This document shows positions 48,149-59,558 of a DNA stretch of 64,000 nucleotides, in pieces; position 1 is the stretch's first letter, and every line of letters begins with the position of its first letter. A program made the position numbers and the translations under genes. The stretch covers positions 186,001 through 250,000 of the forward strand of contig NW_024045136.1 of assembly GCF_012273895.1 (NCBI RefSeq), written 5' to 3'. Origin of the DNA: Zerene cesonia (Eukaryota; Arthropoda; Insecta; Lepidoptera; Pieridae). The notes beneath the pieces are model-generated. The model was not told where the DNA came from and searched no databases. It saw nothing but the letters and a program-made list of their open reading frames with translations.

Positions 48149-51100
48149 ATGGAGGAAACGAAAGTTATTTATTACATAGATGATGAGGAGACACCGTATT
48201 TAGTTAAAATCCCCATATCGCCGGAGAAAGTGACGTTGTTGGACTTTAAAAACCAGTTGAACAGGCCGAATTATAAATTTTTCTTCAAATCTATGGACGA
48301 TGACTTTGGTGTTGTGAAAGAAGAAATTGTGGATGACAACGCTCATCTGCCGTGTTTTAATGGTCGTGTTGTGTCGTGGTTAGTGTCCGCGGAAGGTTCC
48401 AATCCATCTGATGGCGCATCACAGTGCACCGACAGCAATGCTGGTAAAACGAAACCAAACCCTCAGGGAGCACCGACAGCTCCGATAACTCGCGATACAT
48501 GTACTGATACGGACAGTACGATAAGCTCCAGGCCCGGCCACAGAGCGTCATGTGACAAATACAAGTATAGAGGCCTCAGGATCAACGGCCATTCAAAATA
48601 CAACCACGGGCTTGAATACGAGACAGCTTCCGTGCTGAGTTCCGACTTGGATTCCACCAGCCTGTTCGACAGCCAGTCTGAAATCACCACAACGACTGGC
48701 AGGCACACCAACGCGTCCGTCGACAGAGCGCTGACAGAATGTTCGAGCGTATCTCACTTACAAGTGAGCTCGAGGAAGCGGCCCCAACGACGGCGCAAAC
48801 GACCTCAAGTTATGTCAAGAACATCATCGTATTCATCGATAACAGATTCTACGATGTCAATGCACATAATAACAGTGACTTTGAATATGGACACAGTGAA
48901 CTTTCTGGGTATTTCGATTGTTGGTCAATCGAACAAGGGTGGAGACGGTGGGATATATGTCGGCAGCATTATGAAGGGAGGAGCAGTAGCGTTGGATGGA
49001 AGGATTGAACCTGGGGATATGATACTGCAGGTTTGTAAACATATCATACAAATATTGTATTAATTTCTTGTAACAGCTAATAAACACTTCGAAAGGTGAT
49101 TTAGGTAACTATTTATATAAATTACTAGACACTTGTTCACCCGGGTACACAGCTCCGTCTGGGTGTCAAGATTCCTGTTCTATCCTAAGGGACCATTTAC
49201 TAGCGATAAAAATAATTTATTAGCCAAGTCAGCTCATACTCTGTCTGTATACCAAATTTCATCAAAATTAGTTCCGTAGTTTCAGTGTGATTGACAGACA
49301 AACATCCAAACAAACATTCACATTCGTAATATTAGTCTGAAATCTAAGTTTAGTAAAGCAGTGTTAATAATTAGTTAAGTTACTAATGAACAAACCTGGA
49401 TATTTTGATGTGTATTTTATATTATATATCAAATATTTGTATTTGTGGATAGTTTGCATTTAATTTTTTTATGTATTGCAATACCAAAAATGGTTTACAA
49501 AATTTTTATTATTGAGTATTTTTCTAAAATAAAATACTGAAAGAACATTCTATCTTTTTCCGGGGAGGTTATCTCTCAGGGATATTATCTAATGTGGTTC
49601 AAGAGAAGAAAAGTTTCAAAATTGGTTCAATAGGTCTAGAGTTTATCTACAACCCATACAATGTCACCATCACAAATTTCACCACATCACATTTATTGAT
49701 GTGGGAAATAGAGATTCATATATATATTATATGAATATGAATCTTAGTCACACCATTACTCGTGAACGGCTGGACCAATTTCGAAAATGCTTTCACCATT
49801 AGAAAGTTGCAATTACACTGAGTGACATAGGCTATATATGTACCACGGGTGAAACCTGGGCAAACAGGATAGTTGTTTATAAAACAGTGGATCCCCTCTA
49901 ATCTGAAAATTGCTTTGTATGACTATTGAATTTGTCAGACTACAGTATTTCCCATAAACCCCCATATAGTCTGGAATTTTTTACATATGAGTACATCATA
50001 AATCCAATGATAAGATTGAAGAATGAAGAGATTTAGGTATTTTCTTACTAATGTCAAACCCTGACAGCGCAAGTGTACAGTGTCATTAAATGTCTTAAGG
50101 ATTTTTATATCAAATATGATCCATCTATTATCAAGAAGGTCATCTCATACATATTTTAACATGGTTTAAACTCCAGGTATAGCAATAATACGTACATATT
50201 TTTTTTGTTTGCTAAGCTAATAATTATATGAGAATAATTAATATGGAGAGTGGATTTGTTTGGTTGAACGCTGTGATCTCATGAACATAATTATTTCACC
50301 ATTGGATATGTGCATGATCGCTTACTGTAGTGTATTGAGGGCTATACATATATGTTCCATAGATGAAGCCAGAGCAGAGTGTTAGTTAATTTAAATTCTT
50401 TTTTTTTCTAAACAATTATTTTGTTGTTCCACACCATGATATGTTAGTATATTTTACGGCTTTATGGAGGGTACTTACTGTACTTACCCAACAGACAAAA
50501 GTACATCAACCCTGGGGGGTTGGACTTTTGAAACAGAAAATAACATGACGTACAAACAGACAGACTCCCATTTTAAATAGTATTAATATTTGAGACAATG
50601 TCACTTGACATGTACATTGGTTACCTAATACAACATAATTTCGTTACTAATATTATAAATGTAAAAGAAGAAAAACACACTAACATTTGCCTATCTCCTA
50701 TAATGGATTGATTTATAGTACGATTTTTGTGTTTGGAGATAGTTAGGACGCTATAGAATTACATAAATCTACTGTTTGTTTTTAAATGTTTTTTTTTGGG
50801 GAAACCTCTTTTCCATGAAAAGTTCCTTTACTTACGCAGGCTATGGGAACAACACTGTTATAGTATGTCAACCACAAACCATTAACTGTCTCATCGTTAT
50901 CATCACATTCAGGTGAACGATGTCAACTTCGAGGACATGACCAATGACGAGGCGGTGCGCGTGCTACGCGAGGTGGTCCAGAAGCCCGGCCCCATCAAGC
51001 TGGTGGTCGCCAAGTGTTGGGATCCCAACCCGAAGGGCTACTTCACCATACCGCGGACGGAGCCCGTGAGGCCTATCGATCCAGGTGAGATGGTACCTGG

Positions 51101-54100
51101 GAATCGAGCTGGAGACAGGCGGCAGGCTTGAGTAGATGAGGTTTTTGGGTTGGGAACCAGGTTTTTTGTAGTGTTGTATACACTACAAGTTTAATAATTT
51201 TTACCTTTATACCCATAAAAATAGTCTGCTCAAAGTCTATGACTGATAGCAGATGCAGACAGAAATAGAATTGTAATCTTTTTGTTACTAATTTAATTTT
51301 ATGCATATAAATCGTCAAATATAGATAAAAAATATCGCACACGACATCATATCGTAAGCGTATCGTTTTACACGCTGAAGGCGAGCGCATTATGAGCAAC
51401 ATTATGTTTAAATAAGTTCGCACCCGAAACGGTGTTACGGACTATCGTATGCGATGTATATCGTCAGTACGATACGTCGTAGCGTCGTATCCGTGTACCG
51501 CACGAGTGAGGCCTCTGGATATAGCTGAGAGATTATTTAAAACAATTTCAGGTGCATGGGTTGCGCACACGCAGGCGCTGCGTGAGGCGTACCCACCTCC
51601 CCCGCTGTCGACGCTTCCGGCCCCCACCATACCGGAAAGGGCGTCAGACGCGGGATCCATACCGGCACACGAGCCGCAACTGTCGGTCGGTATGGACATG
51701 GCGCTGGTGGTGAGGGCCATGCTGAGGCCGGACTCGGGTGAGTTGGATGTTTGGTTGTAAACCTAAAGGTTGTGGTGTATTTTTTAAAACTGAAACAATG
51801 CTTGAATGTTGAAATTTTTAGTTGATGTTGGATATTGGATGTTTTGATGGTAACATGTGGTATGTGTTTGAAAGGTTGTATATAAGAAATTTTGAAAGAA
51901 TAGAAAAAATTTGATCACGAGGCAGGATTCGAATCTGCGTTTCTTGCCTAACCGTAACAACGCCTAGCCTCTCGGCCACCCGTGATCCTGCCACAGTAAT
52001 CGAATTTCTTCTACTCTTTCGGTTTCATGTGCCTAAGGGACACCCCACGCCATCTATTGAGATGATTAAGAACCATCACAACCAATACGAAACATTATTT
52101 CAATGATTACAATATTGTATCGATGGAACGCGGCCTTTGTTAAATTTAATTTTTAGTTTTATAGCATTGAAATGCTTTATAAATGAGAAATTTTGAAAGA
52201 ATAGAAAAAATTTGATCACGAGGCAGGATCAAGGATCAAATTTTAGTTGTCTTGTATGTAAGAATATTTGATATACTCATATTAATCATTTGTCTATTGA
52301 ATACAAGTGAAATTAAAAAATATACCACAAAATATTAAAATAATAAGCAATCTGGGATAAAGATTAACAAGTTAGATTATAGGCTCACAATTTCACGATT
52401 CTGATAAAGGCGCTGATAAAATATCAAATATATAGTATTCATATTGTATTTTTTCCTTAACCAACTTCAAAGAATAACCTCTATCTATTTGATTGAATTT
52501 TTTTCTTTTGTGTTACCTTACAACTTTTTACTGGGTGAATCGTTTTCAATCATCATAGATCACAGAATTGTGCACACACAGCTTATTCCCTTGGCCAAAA
52601 ATAAAAAAAACCAAATCAATCAGTCAAGACAGTTGAATGAATAATTTACTCATCATACACATCATGATTCACTTGCAGGCCTCGAGATACGCGACCGGAT
52701 GTGGCTCAAGATAACGATACCGAACGCGTTCATCGGCGCCGACGTCGTCGACTGGATAATGCAGCACGTGGCCGGCGTCGCCGACCGCCGGGACGCCAGG
52801 AAGTACGCCTCTCATATGCTCAAGGTGAGTGTGGGGGGGGCACTTTTACTACTACACTTATGCCTACACCTACATCTACACCTACATCTACATCTACATC
52901 TACATCTACATCTACATCTACACCTACATATATACCTACATATACACCTACATCTACATATACACCACCTACATCTACATATACACCACCTACATCTACA
53001 CCTACACCTACACCTACACCTACACCTACACCTACATCTACACCAACACCTACACCTACACTTACACTTAAATTTTTACTTTACACGTTTTGTACTAACG
53101 CTCCGGTCCCGGCTTCGCGCGTGGTATTTGTCGCATGCGGCGCACAGAGATTATGTACTATTTTTTTTTTTAATTTGTCATAGAGGGCAATTGTGCTGGT
53201 GGTTCGCCGGAAGGTAAGCGATCACCAGTCACCACTGCCCATGAATATTTATGTGGGAAGGGATGAGGATAGAATTTACGATTGGGAAGAAGGAATGGAC
53301 TGGAGAGGGTGCGAAAAAGGAAACGGGCCTTCATTTCACGCCTTCGGTCTTCACATACATATCCCAAAGGTGTAAGAATTTTTGGTTCAGTACATACAGA
53401 GATAAGCGCTTTTATATAGACAAAGAAACTCTTCAGCTTCACGGTATTGAGTGCAGATATGCTAGACTAGCTGGTGCACGCGGTTAAAAGTTAAATAATG
53501 CTCTAATACTGACGTTAATCTCTCTTTATGCCATTTTTCGTGCAGATTCGGTGAACCTGGTCCTTGATCAATCCGGACTGTAATCTGTGATTATACCAAA
53601 CTAGCTGCGTCCCGCGATTTCACTCGCGTAAGTCCGAATCTCGTAGGAATATCGGGATATAAAGTTGCCTATATGTTATTCCAGTTGTCCAGCTGTCTAC
53701 GTACCAAATTTCATTGCAAGCGGTTCAGTAGTTTTTGCGTGAAAGAGCAACAAACACACACACATCCTTACAATCTTTTGCATTTATAATATTAGTAGGA
53801 ATAGGAATTCATATAGATACGAAAAACATCCATGCATCCATCCATACATATTTACATAGTCTCGCGTTTATATAGTACGAAAATCCGTCTGCTAGGTCTG
53901 CTTAATCTGCTAGGTGTATAAAAAGTAGTACTCTTTATGAAATGTATCACATATTCTAAAGTATTGAGTACGCTTTGGTCAAGCACGCGATGGGGATGGG
54001 TCGTTTTTGCATACGAAAGATGGTCGGCAGATGAAGAAAAAATATTTTACATGTTTTCATTCTCCTTAGCCAACCTTATTTTTACTTATTGATATTTCAA

Positions 54101-56159
54101 CTGCTCCCATCGTCTCCCATCGCATTCCAGGCGGGCTTCATCCGGCACACGGTGAACAAGATAACGTTCTCGGAGCAGTGCTACTACGTCGCCGGCGAGC
54201 TGTGCGCCGACATGGCGGCGCTGCGCCTGCGCGCGCCCGACTGCGACAGCCTCGCCAGCGACACGCTCGCGCCGCTGCCGAACCCCAAGTGAGTGTAACG
54301 CACGCGCGCGCGCACACACGCGCACGCACACATACACGCACGTGACAACGTGACACACAGAAGGATGCATTATGCCACGCTATATACACACGTACGCAAC
54401 TTTGCATAATGCTATGCTACACGGACACGTACGCACCTATGCGTTATGCCTATACACGCGAACGTATGCAACCATGCAGTATGCCACACTAAACACACAC
54501 ACACACATACCAATGCACGCCATACAAATACAGTGGCTATCATATTCACATATGATTAAATTTAATTATAATGTCTTTGCGTAAGTCTTTACTGTGGTAG
54601 TCGAGCACGCTTCGGCACGAATTGGGCCAGCTCGCACCGAGAAGTATCACACCCCCACAGAAAACCGGCGTGAAATAATAACTTGCTATTGTGTTTCGTA
54701 CTTGAGTGGGGGAGCCGGAGGCCTATTGTTTCCCCTAGCCCTTTCCAGTCCATTCCTTAATCCTTTCCTCATCCCTTATCCCTTAAAAGCGGGCAGCGCA
54801 TTCTCAGAGGTCTAAGCCTCTGCGAATGTTCATGGGCGGTGCTGATCGTTTACCATCAGGTGAACCACCAGCTCTGTTGCCCGCTATGACATAAAAAAAA
54901 AGTGTTTAAAACTTATTTCTACATGCATATCTTACCATTCCAGCATGATAGGCCCCGGTTATATGGCGTATGCGGGCTCGTACGGCTACCAGCCTATACC
55001 GTTCAAGTACAGCTCCTGCGTCACCAGCGAACACACGATTTACGGGTGAGTTGCATCATTTTGTGCTTGGCAAATATGACTAATCTGTTTAGGGGAATCG
55101 CTTCAGTAGTTCCTGAGATGTTCGCGTTCAAACAAACACTTCACATCACATTTATTATAGAATGAAAAATACTTGATGAATGAAAACTAATATATTATAC
55201 AATTGCAAGAGACGGAAGGTAACTTAAATGTACAGAGGGCGGTCTTATCGCTATAAGCGATCTCACCCAGGCAACCCGGGAGAGGTGATAAAAAGTAAGG
55301 TGGTGGTGCAATACAATAATCGATTGAGATATTAGTAGGTACATTCTTATATTGTACTTGCTCGACGTAGCAAAAGAGGTGATGTCACCTATAATTTCTA
55401 GCATTAACTTAACTTGACTGTTATAATATTACAAAGGATTATCCTACTAGTATTATAAAAAAAAGTTTGTACGTACGGATGTTTGGATGGAGGTATGGAT
55501 GTTTATCACTCTTTCGCGTGAAAACAGCTTATCGTATGTGCATGAAATTTAGTACAGAGATAGATTATGTTCTGGGGTTAACACAGGCAAATTTTTATCT
55601 AGGTAGGACGCGAGTGACTCCGCGGGTTACAGCTAGTAAATAAGTGTCTTAATCTTAATATTTAATTTTAATTTTGTAACTAGCTACACGCTCCGGCTCC
55701 GCCCGTGTGGTCATTTGTAGTAATTGAAACAATATAAACTATCCTATCTTTAAAATTGGATCAAACTGCACATGGTGTTCAAATTTGATTAAAAATGGTT
55801 GAGTAGTTTGCGAGTCTATCGCGTACACACAACGTGACACGTGATTTATATACATACTAGGCGCTCGACCCAGCTCCGCCCGGATGTCAAGATCTTTTTT
55901 TTCAATCCGGATTTTTTCAGCCCATACCCTGTCTGTATACAAAATTTCATCATAATCCGTTCAGCAGTTTTAACGTGATTGACGGACAAACATCCAAACA
56001 AACTAAACTTTCACGTTTATAATATTAGTGTGAATTGTGTGATGCTACGATAAAAAAAATATCTCACATTCAACAGTTACAATCGCGAGGAAAGCGTGCT
56101 CTCCGGGAGTGGGGGCTCCAGCGCCGGCTCGGACCATCTCACCGCCAAGGAACCGACTG
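48149..56159 (+). CDS. dsh: Dishevelled (DIX-PDZ-DEP Wnt/PCP scaffold), C-terminus not found
   Basis: Exons 48149-49030, 50913-51084, 51552-51737, 52679-52824, 54131-54288, 54944-55045 and 56077-56159 chain in phase to 576 codons plus one base. DIX domain (about residues 1-85): METKs-type start EETKVIYYIDDEETPYLVKI with FFFKSMDDDFGVVKEE. Then a Ser-rich region and the basic RKRPQRRRKR. PDZ (about 244-340): FLGISIVGQSN, GGIYVGSIMKGGAVALDGRI, PGDMILQVNDVNFEDM. DEP (about 412-490): GLEIRDRMWLKITIPNAFIG, ADVVDWIMQHV, KYASHMLKAGFIRHTVNKIT. It is the cytoplasmic hub linking Frizzled to beta-catenin and planar polarity. The start at 48149 is chosen by homology; an upstream in-frame Met exists at 48116. 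Exon 7 ends KEPT with donor GTAAAA; reading through gives GKKC and a stop. The conserved C-terminal FFVDVM end is not seen. Confidence 0.95.
49031..50912. other. intron 1 of dishevelled
   Basis: 1.9 kb interrupting the PDZ domain after LQ. It contains a degraded repeat at about 49105-49345 (ccaaatttcatcaaaattag, attgacagacaaacatccaa), another at about 49735-49870 (gtgaacggctggaccaattt, gtaccacgggtgaaacctgg) and a family B relative at about 50250-50392. No alternative exon is seen. Confidence 0.55.
51885..52229 (-). mobile_element. tRNA-bearing element, family T, copy 4, with direct terminal repeats
   Basis: Bases 51885-51928 and 52186-52229 are the same 44-base sequence (agaaattttgaaagaatag, then aaaaaatttgatcacgagg ...). 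One unit is therefore 301 bases and is flanked by a partial second unit. The tRNA-like cloverleaf is at 51915-51985. It includes the hairpin tagcattgaaatgcta near 52162-52177. Intron 3 of dishevelled. Confidence 0.78.
52853..53071 (+). repeat. (CTACAY)n hexanucleotide minisatellite
   Basis: About 36 copies of ctacac/ctacat in intron 4 of dishevelled, starting 30 bases after the exon donor. All three forward frames stay open through it, which explains the His-Leu, Thr-Pro and Tyr-Ile/Thr runs predicted there. Confidence 0.95.
53162..53335 (-). mobile_element. family S SINE-like fragment
   Basis: Minus strand: gcagtggtgactggtgatcg, cttaccttccggcgaaccac, cagcacaattgccctctatg and a poly(A) end at the low-coordinate side. 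Confidence 0.65.
53601..53803 (-). mobile_element. Lep1-type Helitron-like element
   Basis: Complete copy in intron 4 of dishevelled: actagctgcgtcccgcgatt ... tttataatattagtagga. Confidence 0.78.
54297..54500. repeat. alternating purine-pyrimidine tract and ~42-bp tandem repeat
   Basis: 54297-54350 is nearly pure CA/CG alternation starting 8 bases after the exon-5 donor of dishevelled. It is followed by about three imperfect units of a sequence like atgccacgctatatacacac-gtacgcaactttgcat. Confidence 0.75.
54594..54900 (+). mobile_element. family S SINE-like element, full length (~307 bp)
   Basis: Starts tggtagtcgagcacgcttcg, contains ggagccggaggcctattgtt, gggcagcgcattctcagagg and gtttaccatcaggtgaacca, and ends gctatgacataaaaaaaaa. 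It is the best-preserved copy of a family seen at least eight times in the window. I find no convincing A or B box, so the head type is unassigned. Intron 5 of dishevelled, ending 43 bases before exon 6. Confidence 0.75.
55435..55640 (+). repeat. Helitron-like repeat, diverged relative of the Lep1 type
   Basis: tatcctactagtattataaa ... cactctttcgcgtgaaaaca ... gcgggttacagctagtaaat: the same end structure as the Lep1-type elements, with a different interior. Further repeat blocks at about 55680-55860 and 55860-56030 fill the rest of intron 6 of dishevelled. Confidence 0.55.
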
Positions 56160-57756
56160 GTAAAAAATGCTGATTTGAGTTTTTTTTTCTCTGTTTTTTT
56201 TTTGTTTTTTTTTTTGTCTTAAACCCTTACAAAAAAAAAGTTCTGAATAGCCAAAGAATACTAAATTTTTTTTCCTTTCTTTGAAACACTCATTTATCAC
56301 GATGTATTTTGGTAATTATTCTCATATAAACTCTCAAAAGGTCGGCAAATCAATCGCAATGCTCCAACATTGTGATCACTTACCATCAGGTGCATCGCCT
56401 GACCTTTTGCTGGTATTGGTATTAAAAAAAAAAAAAAAAACAAAAAACACCGCGTCTCACCGGCGACGTGTTACGCGACGACGAGACGGAGCGACGTTGC
56501 CGCACCGGTTTAGTTCGTAGTCTTTTTGTATTTACTCTTACTACTAGTATTTACTCGTATTTACTCTTAGTATTTACTTATATTTACGGATTTTAAACGC
56601 GATTTGTTAATTCTTTTTTTTTATTCTTCACTTTAACGACGTTGAATAGTGACGGATAAAATAGTAATATTAAATATTATAAAATTGTATATAAATATAT
56701 TGTATATTGTTATTTAACCAAAATGTGTTATGCTTTTGCTTAGATTACGAAAAGAAAAATACTCTTAAATTATTTATTATTTCGATTTCTATATAATTTA
56801 ATGGAATTTTGGTGTTAATAATATTACAAGCGATCCGCTCCGGCTTCGGCCGTGGTATAAATATAGCCTATAGCCTTCCTCAATAAATGGGCTATCTCAC
56901 ACTGAAGGAATTTTTCAAATCGGACCAGTAGTAGTTCTTGAGATTAGTGCGTTCAAACAAACAAACTGTTCAGCTTTATAATATTAGTATACAAGTAGTT
57001 GTTAACACATTATAGTCATTAATTGCTCATTTTTATCCTTCTTTACCTAACATAAAAAACAACGATTTCTCTTTTCTCGCCATGAAGAACGACGACGAGA
57101 TATATCTCATCTAAAATCGTCAAAACTCGATGTAATTTTGCCGCAATGTTTGGTTTTGTAGACAAAAAGATGTCATGTGTATATATATATATAATATATA
57201 GGCAAAATTACATCGAGTTTTGACGATTTTACATGAGATATATCTCGTCGTCGATCTTCATGGCGAGAGAAGAGTAATCATTGTTTTTTTTTTATGTAAG
57301 GTAAAGAAGGATAAAAATTAGCAATTAATGATTATAATGTGTTAACAAATATGTAGTTATAGTAAAGTTGGATCAAACTAGGCTTCTATTGCGGACAAAC
57401 AACGTGACACGTAATTTATATATATTAAGATAAGATGAGCGATCAGAACGCGACAAAATGACACGATAGAATTAGACGGCTTTTAATGTTCACCTGTAGG
57501 AAGCTTCACCTGTCTGTTATGTGTTTTTGTGTGCAACGGAGACTTTAAGACCCGATTATGACCCACTTTAAGCGGAACGATTTTATCGAAACTCTGTACA
57601 CTTATCAAGGATCGGTGACAATACAATAATTTCATGACGATTTCTGATTATCCTGATTAATAGAAATGAGACTCAATTATTAACTTGTGATGCTGTACTC
57701 TGTATAAGAACAACAGAGAGAGATTATTTAGTTGATTGTATCCATAGTTTTATTTT
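56160..57756. other. region after the last visible dishevelled exon
   Basis: Contains T-rich runs, a family S 3' fragment (about 56365-56430), a short GC-rich block at 56452-56510 (ccgcgtctcaccggcgacgt ...), a family B relative (about 56822-56990) and the foldback element 57000-57347. It is either the last intron or the 3' UTR of dishevelled, depending on whether the exon-7 donor is used. Confidence 0.45.
57000..57347. mobile_element. foldback (long inverted repeat) element, ~348 bp
   Basis: Arms 57000-57142 and 57201-57347 are near-perfect reverse complements: tgttaacacattatagtcat ... gatgtaattttgcc against ggcaaaattacatcgagttt ... ataatgtgttaaca. The 58-base spacer includes a TA run. A transcript would fold into a ~140-bp hairpin. 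Confidence 0.88.
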
Positions 57757-58756
57757 NNNNNNNNNNNNNNNNNNNNNNNNNNNNNNNNNNNNNNNNNNNN
57801 NNNNNNNNNNNNNNNNNNNNNNNNNNNNNNNNNNNNNNNNNNNNNNNNNNNNNNNNNNNNNNNNNNNNNNNNNNNNNNNNNNNNNNNNNNNNNNNNNNNN
57901 NNNNNNNNNNNNNNNNNNNNNNNNNNNNNNNNNNNNNNNNNNNNNNNNNNNNNNNNNNNNNNNNNNNNNNNNNNNNNNNNNNNNNNNNNNNNNNNNNNNN
58001 NNNNNNNNNNNNNNNNNNNNNNNNNNNNNNNNNNNNNNNNNNNNNNNNNNNNNNNNNNNNNNNNNNNNNNNNNNNNNNNNNNNNNNNNNNNNNNNNNNNN
58101 NNNNNNNNNNNNNNNNNNNNNNNNNNNNNNNNNNNNNNNNNNNNNNNNNNNNNNNNNNNNNNNNNNNNNNNNNNNNNNNNNNNNNNNNNNNNNNNNNNNN
58201 NNNNNNNNNNNNNNNNNNNNNNNNNNNNNNNNNNNNNNNNNNNNNNNNNNNNNNNNNNNNNNNNNNNNNNNNNNNNNNNNNNNNNNNNNNNNNNNNNNNN
58301 NNNNNNNNNNNNNNNNNNNNNNNNNNNNNNNNNNNNNNNNNNNNNNNNNNNNNNNNNNNNNNNNNNNNNNNNNNNNNNNNNNNNNNNNNNNNNNNNNNNN
58401 NNNNNNNNNNNNNNNNNNNNNNNNNNNNNNNNNNNNNNNNNNNNNNNNNNNNNNNNNNNNNNNNNNNNNNNNNNNNNNNNNNNNNNNNNNNNNNNNNNNN
58501 NNNNNNNNNNNNNNNNNNNNNNNNNNNNNNNNNNNNNNNNNNNNNNNNNNNNNNNNNNNNNNNNNNNNNNNNNNNNNNNNNNNNNNNNNNNNNNNNNNNN
58601 NNNNNNNNNNNNNNNNNNNNNNNNNNNNNNNNNNNNNNNNNNNNNNNNNNNNNNNNNNNNNNNNNNNNNNNNNNNNNNNNNNNNNNNNNNNNNNNNNNNN
58701 NNNNNNNNNNNNNNNNNNNNNNNNNNNNNNNNNNNNNNNNNNNNNNNNNNNNNNNN
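57757..58756. other. 1000-N assembly gap
   Basis: Exactly 1000 N; the real size is unknown. It could contain the missing 3' end of dishevelled. Confidence 0.97.
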
Positions 58757-59157
58757 TTTTTTTTTCTTGTTGCTACAATCGATTTAAGGCGTTATTAAAC
58801 ACGCGTTAAGGTCGAAGATTTCTCTTAACGGCCATTTGGTGAGTCTTTTTGTATGTCAGTACAGTGAATGGACGTTAATATGTACAGAAGTAAGCTTTTT
58901 ATACTTTTATATGTGTATGATAAAAAAAAAAAACTACGGAATTGACAAGTATTTATTTACGTGCCATTTTAAATATCTATCTATTGACCCCCGATGGAGA
59001 AATATTGTCTGAATTATAATGATTTGTTTTTATTATTTATTGCATTTGGAATACTTAATTCTCCATAATGTGTGTGGTTTCGAGCATATGCAATCGGTCT
59101 GTCTCGCTCTGACAGTAGTATTTTGTAAAAGAACGAGAGGGATAGACGATACGACGT

Positions 59158-59200
59158 TATAAATCTCACTCCAGATAGAATATTGGGAGTGAGATTTATA
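59158..59200. repeat. short hairpin, 15-bp perfect arms
   Basis: tataaatctcactcc (59158-59172) and ggagtgagatttata (59186-59200) around a 13-base loop. Confidence 0.8.
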
Positions 59201-59457
59201 GGGTGGTGTTTCCATTGATGCGAATTGTATAAACGATTATAAAGATGAAATACATGTTCAATTCATCAGATAAACGCTTAAATACTAAACTCTTGGTACA
59301 GTGGATAGTGTATAGTTGACATTCTAGGTCTTATCAATTGGGTACTCGAAACAGTTTCTATAAAACAGAGTCTGTGTGATTCGAGTTATGAGTGAATTTG
59401 TATTCATACAAATATAATTTTACGTTTGATAACTGCTCTTCTCTCTGCTCCCAACCC

Positions 59458-59558
59458 GCACTTGGCCAGCGTGGTGGATATGGCCTGAACCCTCATAGGA
59501 GGCCTGTGTCCCAGCAGTGGGAACATATATGGGCTGATGATGATGATGATGATGATGC
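59458..59558 (+). mobile_element. tRNA-SINE 3' fragment with (GAT)n tail
   Basis: gcacttggccagcgtggtgg, cctgtgtcccagcagtggga and then gctgatgatgatgatgatga: the 3' third of the SINE seen in full at 3750-4068. Confidence 0.8.

Noticed and set aside
52699..53217. Leu-His / Thr-Pro / Tyr-Ile repeat proteins
   Set aside because: Exon of dishevelled read through its donor into the CTACAY minisatellite.
56430..56520. GC-rich block as the last exon of dishevelled
   Set aside because: No acceptor precedes it in the right phase (it follows a poly(A) run of a SINE fragment) and the peptide does not resemble the Dsh C-terminus.
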